64,000 nt of DNA from contig NZ_NQKQ01000005.1 in assembly GCF_002269505.1 (NCBI RefSeq), positions 124,001 through 188,000 on the forward strand. The letters run 5' to 3'. The position numbers and the translations under genes were made by a program. Origin of the DNA: Pseudomonas fragi. Lineage in GTDB: Bacteria; Pseudomonadota; Gammaproteobacteria; Pseudomonadales; Pseudomonadaceae. The notes beneath the pieces were generated by a model. It ran no database searches. It saw nothing but the letters and a program-made list of their open reading frames with translations, and was not told the DNA's origin. Below are positions 63,576-64,000 of this stretch, piece by piece (the first letter of the stretch is position 1; the number at the start of each line of letters is the position of its first letter).

Positions 63576-64000
63576 TCAGAACGAACTTTGAATTTTCAGA
63601 CCGCCAATCAGTGCGTCATCCAGCTGGCTGACGCCGCCCGGGTGACGGATGTATTGCAGGTTCGGTCGAACGGTCAGCCAGTTGGTCACGTGGACGCCGT
63701 AGTACAGCTCGGCGCTGTATTCAGTGTCCTGGGGAGGCAGGTAGTCCGGGTTGTCGAAATCGTAGATGGCGCGGGCCTGGTTGGTGGCCTGGGCGTTTTT
63801 GCGATAAGCCGGGTTGACGTGTACGCGGGCCATTGCAAAACCGATGTCGTCTTTTGGTCGTGCATCGAACACGCCTTTATAGACGACGCCCGCCTGGACA
63901 TAGTTGTCCACGGCGTTGGTTTTCTTGTCGTGCATAGTGGCGTTGGCGAACACACTCAAGCCCCTCGACTGATCGCTGGCGCGGGTTGTGAGCTGCTGTT
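63576..64000 (-). CDS. oprB: Carbohydrate porin OprB, 3' part (runs off the window)
   Basis: C-terminal 141 residues; the frame is open to the window end (QLTTRASDQSRGLSVFANAT), so the start lies beyond 64000. Seen: DARPKDDIGFAMARVHVNP, YSAELYYGVHVTNWLTVRPN and LQYIRHPGGV, which are OprB signatures, and the final aromatic GLKIQSSF. Outer-membrane glucose-selective channel. Lies upstream of gcd on the same strand with a 130-base gap. Confidence 0.92.
   Translation of the reverse strand, partial: QQLTTRASDQSRGLSVFANATMHDKKTNAVDNYVQAGVVYKGVFDARPKDDIGFAMARVHVNPAYRKNAQATNQARAIYDFDNPDYLPPQDTEYSAELYYGVHVTNWLTVRPNLQYIRHPGGVSQLDDALIGGLKIQSSF

Overview
The window is a stretch of chromosome from a Pseudomonas of the fluorescens lineage. 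This is inferred from the housekeeping genes and their style (leuA, xseA, guaBA, tadA, cmoAB, lon, gcd next to an OprB porin), from the GC-rich codon use, and from the many REP/REPIN palindromes built on the GTGGGAGCGGGCTTGCTCGCGA type. No rRNA, tRNA or CRISPR array was seen.

Region by region. 1-3.8 kb: a 5'-truncated aminotransferase with an omega-amidase (2-oxo-acid amide hydrolysis), then leuA on the minus strand, preceded by a leucine-rich leader peptide and two mutually exclusive hairpins that look like a transcription attenuator. 4.2-11.1 kb: a complete class 5 (CS1/cable type) chaperone-usher pilus operon (chaperone, major pilin, usher, tip protein) followed by a ToxR/ToxS-like membrane regulator pair. 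11.1-18.1 kb: core genes (M23 peptidase, xseA, TauE-family permease, a CxxC protein, guaB, guaA).

18.07-37.43 kb is a genomic island inserted at the 3' end of guaA. It is bounded by direct repeats of the guaA stop-codon/terminator region of about 155 bp. It appears to be two elements accreted in tandem: an internal site at 33.06 kb repeats the right-end sequence, including a CATGGT box exactly 69 bp before the core in both copies. Element A (15 kb) is an integrated plasmid relic with a tyrosine integrase, AlpA-like regulator, RepA and iteron oriV (one iteron split by an IS5-family insertion with CTAA target duplications), a traK-trbJ-trbK-like-trbL transfer segment, an RP4-type oriT with traJ, and no relaxase gene. 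Where traI would be expected lies a 1626-residue single-chain Type ISP restriction-modification enzyme. Element B (4.4 kb) carries a decayed HNH-like gene, a LysR regulator, an LldD-type L-lactate dehydrogenase and a FUSC-family membrane protein, and ends in a truncated copy of a lipoprotein gene whose intact paralogues lie outside the island.

37.6-40.9 kb: a cluster of small lipoproteins and a trypsin-like lipoprotein protease. 40.9-49.1 kb: a trehalose PTS regulon (TreR, twin TreR operators, EIIBC, phosphotrehalase, LamB-type porin, EIIA-HPr-EI fusion, and an EIIB-like protein lacking the phospho-cysteine). 49.4-57.4 kb: multicopper oxidase, tadA, cmoBA, lysoplasmalogenase-like protein, chagasin-type inhibitor and a lon protease with a near-consensus heat-shock promoter. 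57.7-64 kb: a GGDEF/EAL protein with a degenerate GGDEF, an orphan harpin-like protein, gcd and the 3' part of an OprB porin running off the window.
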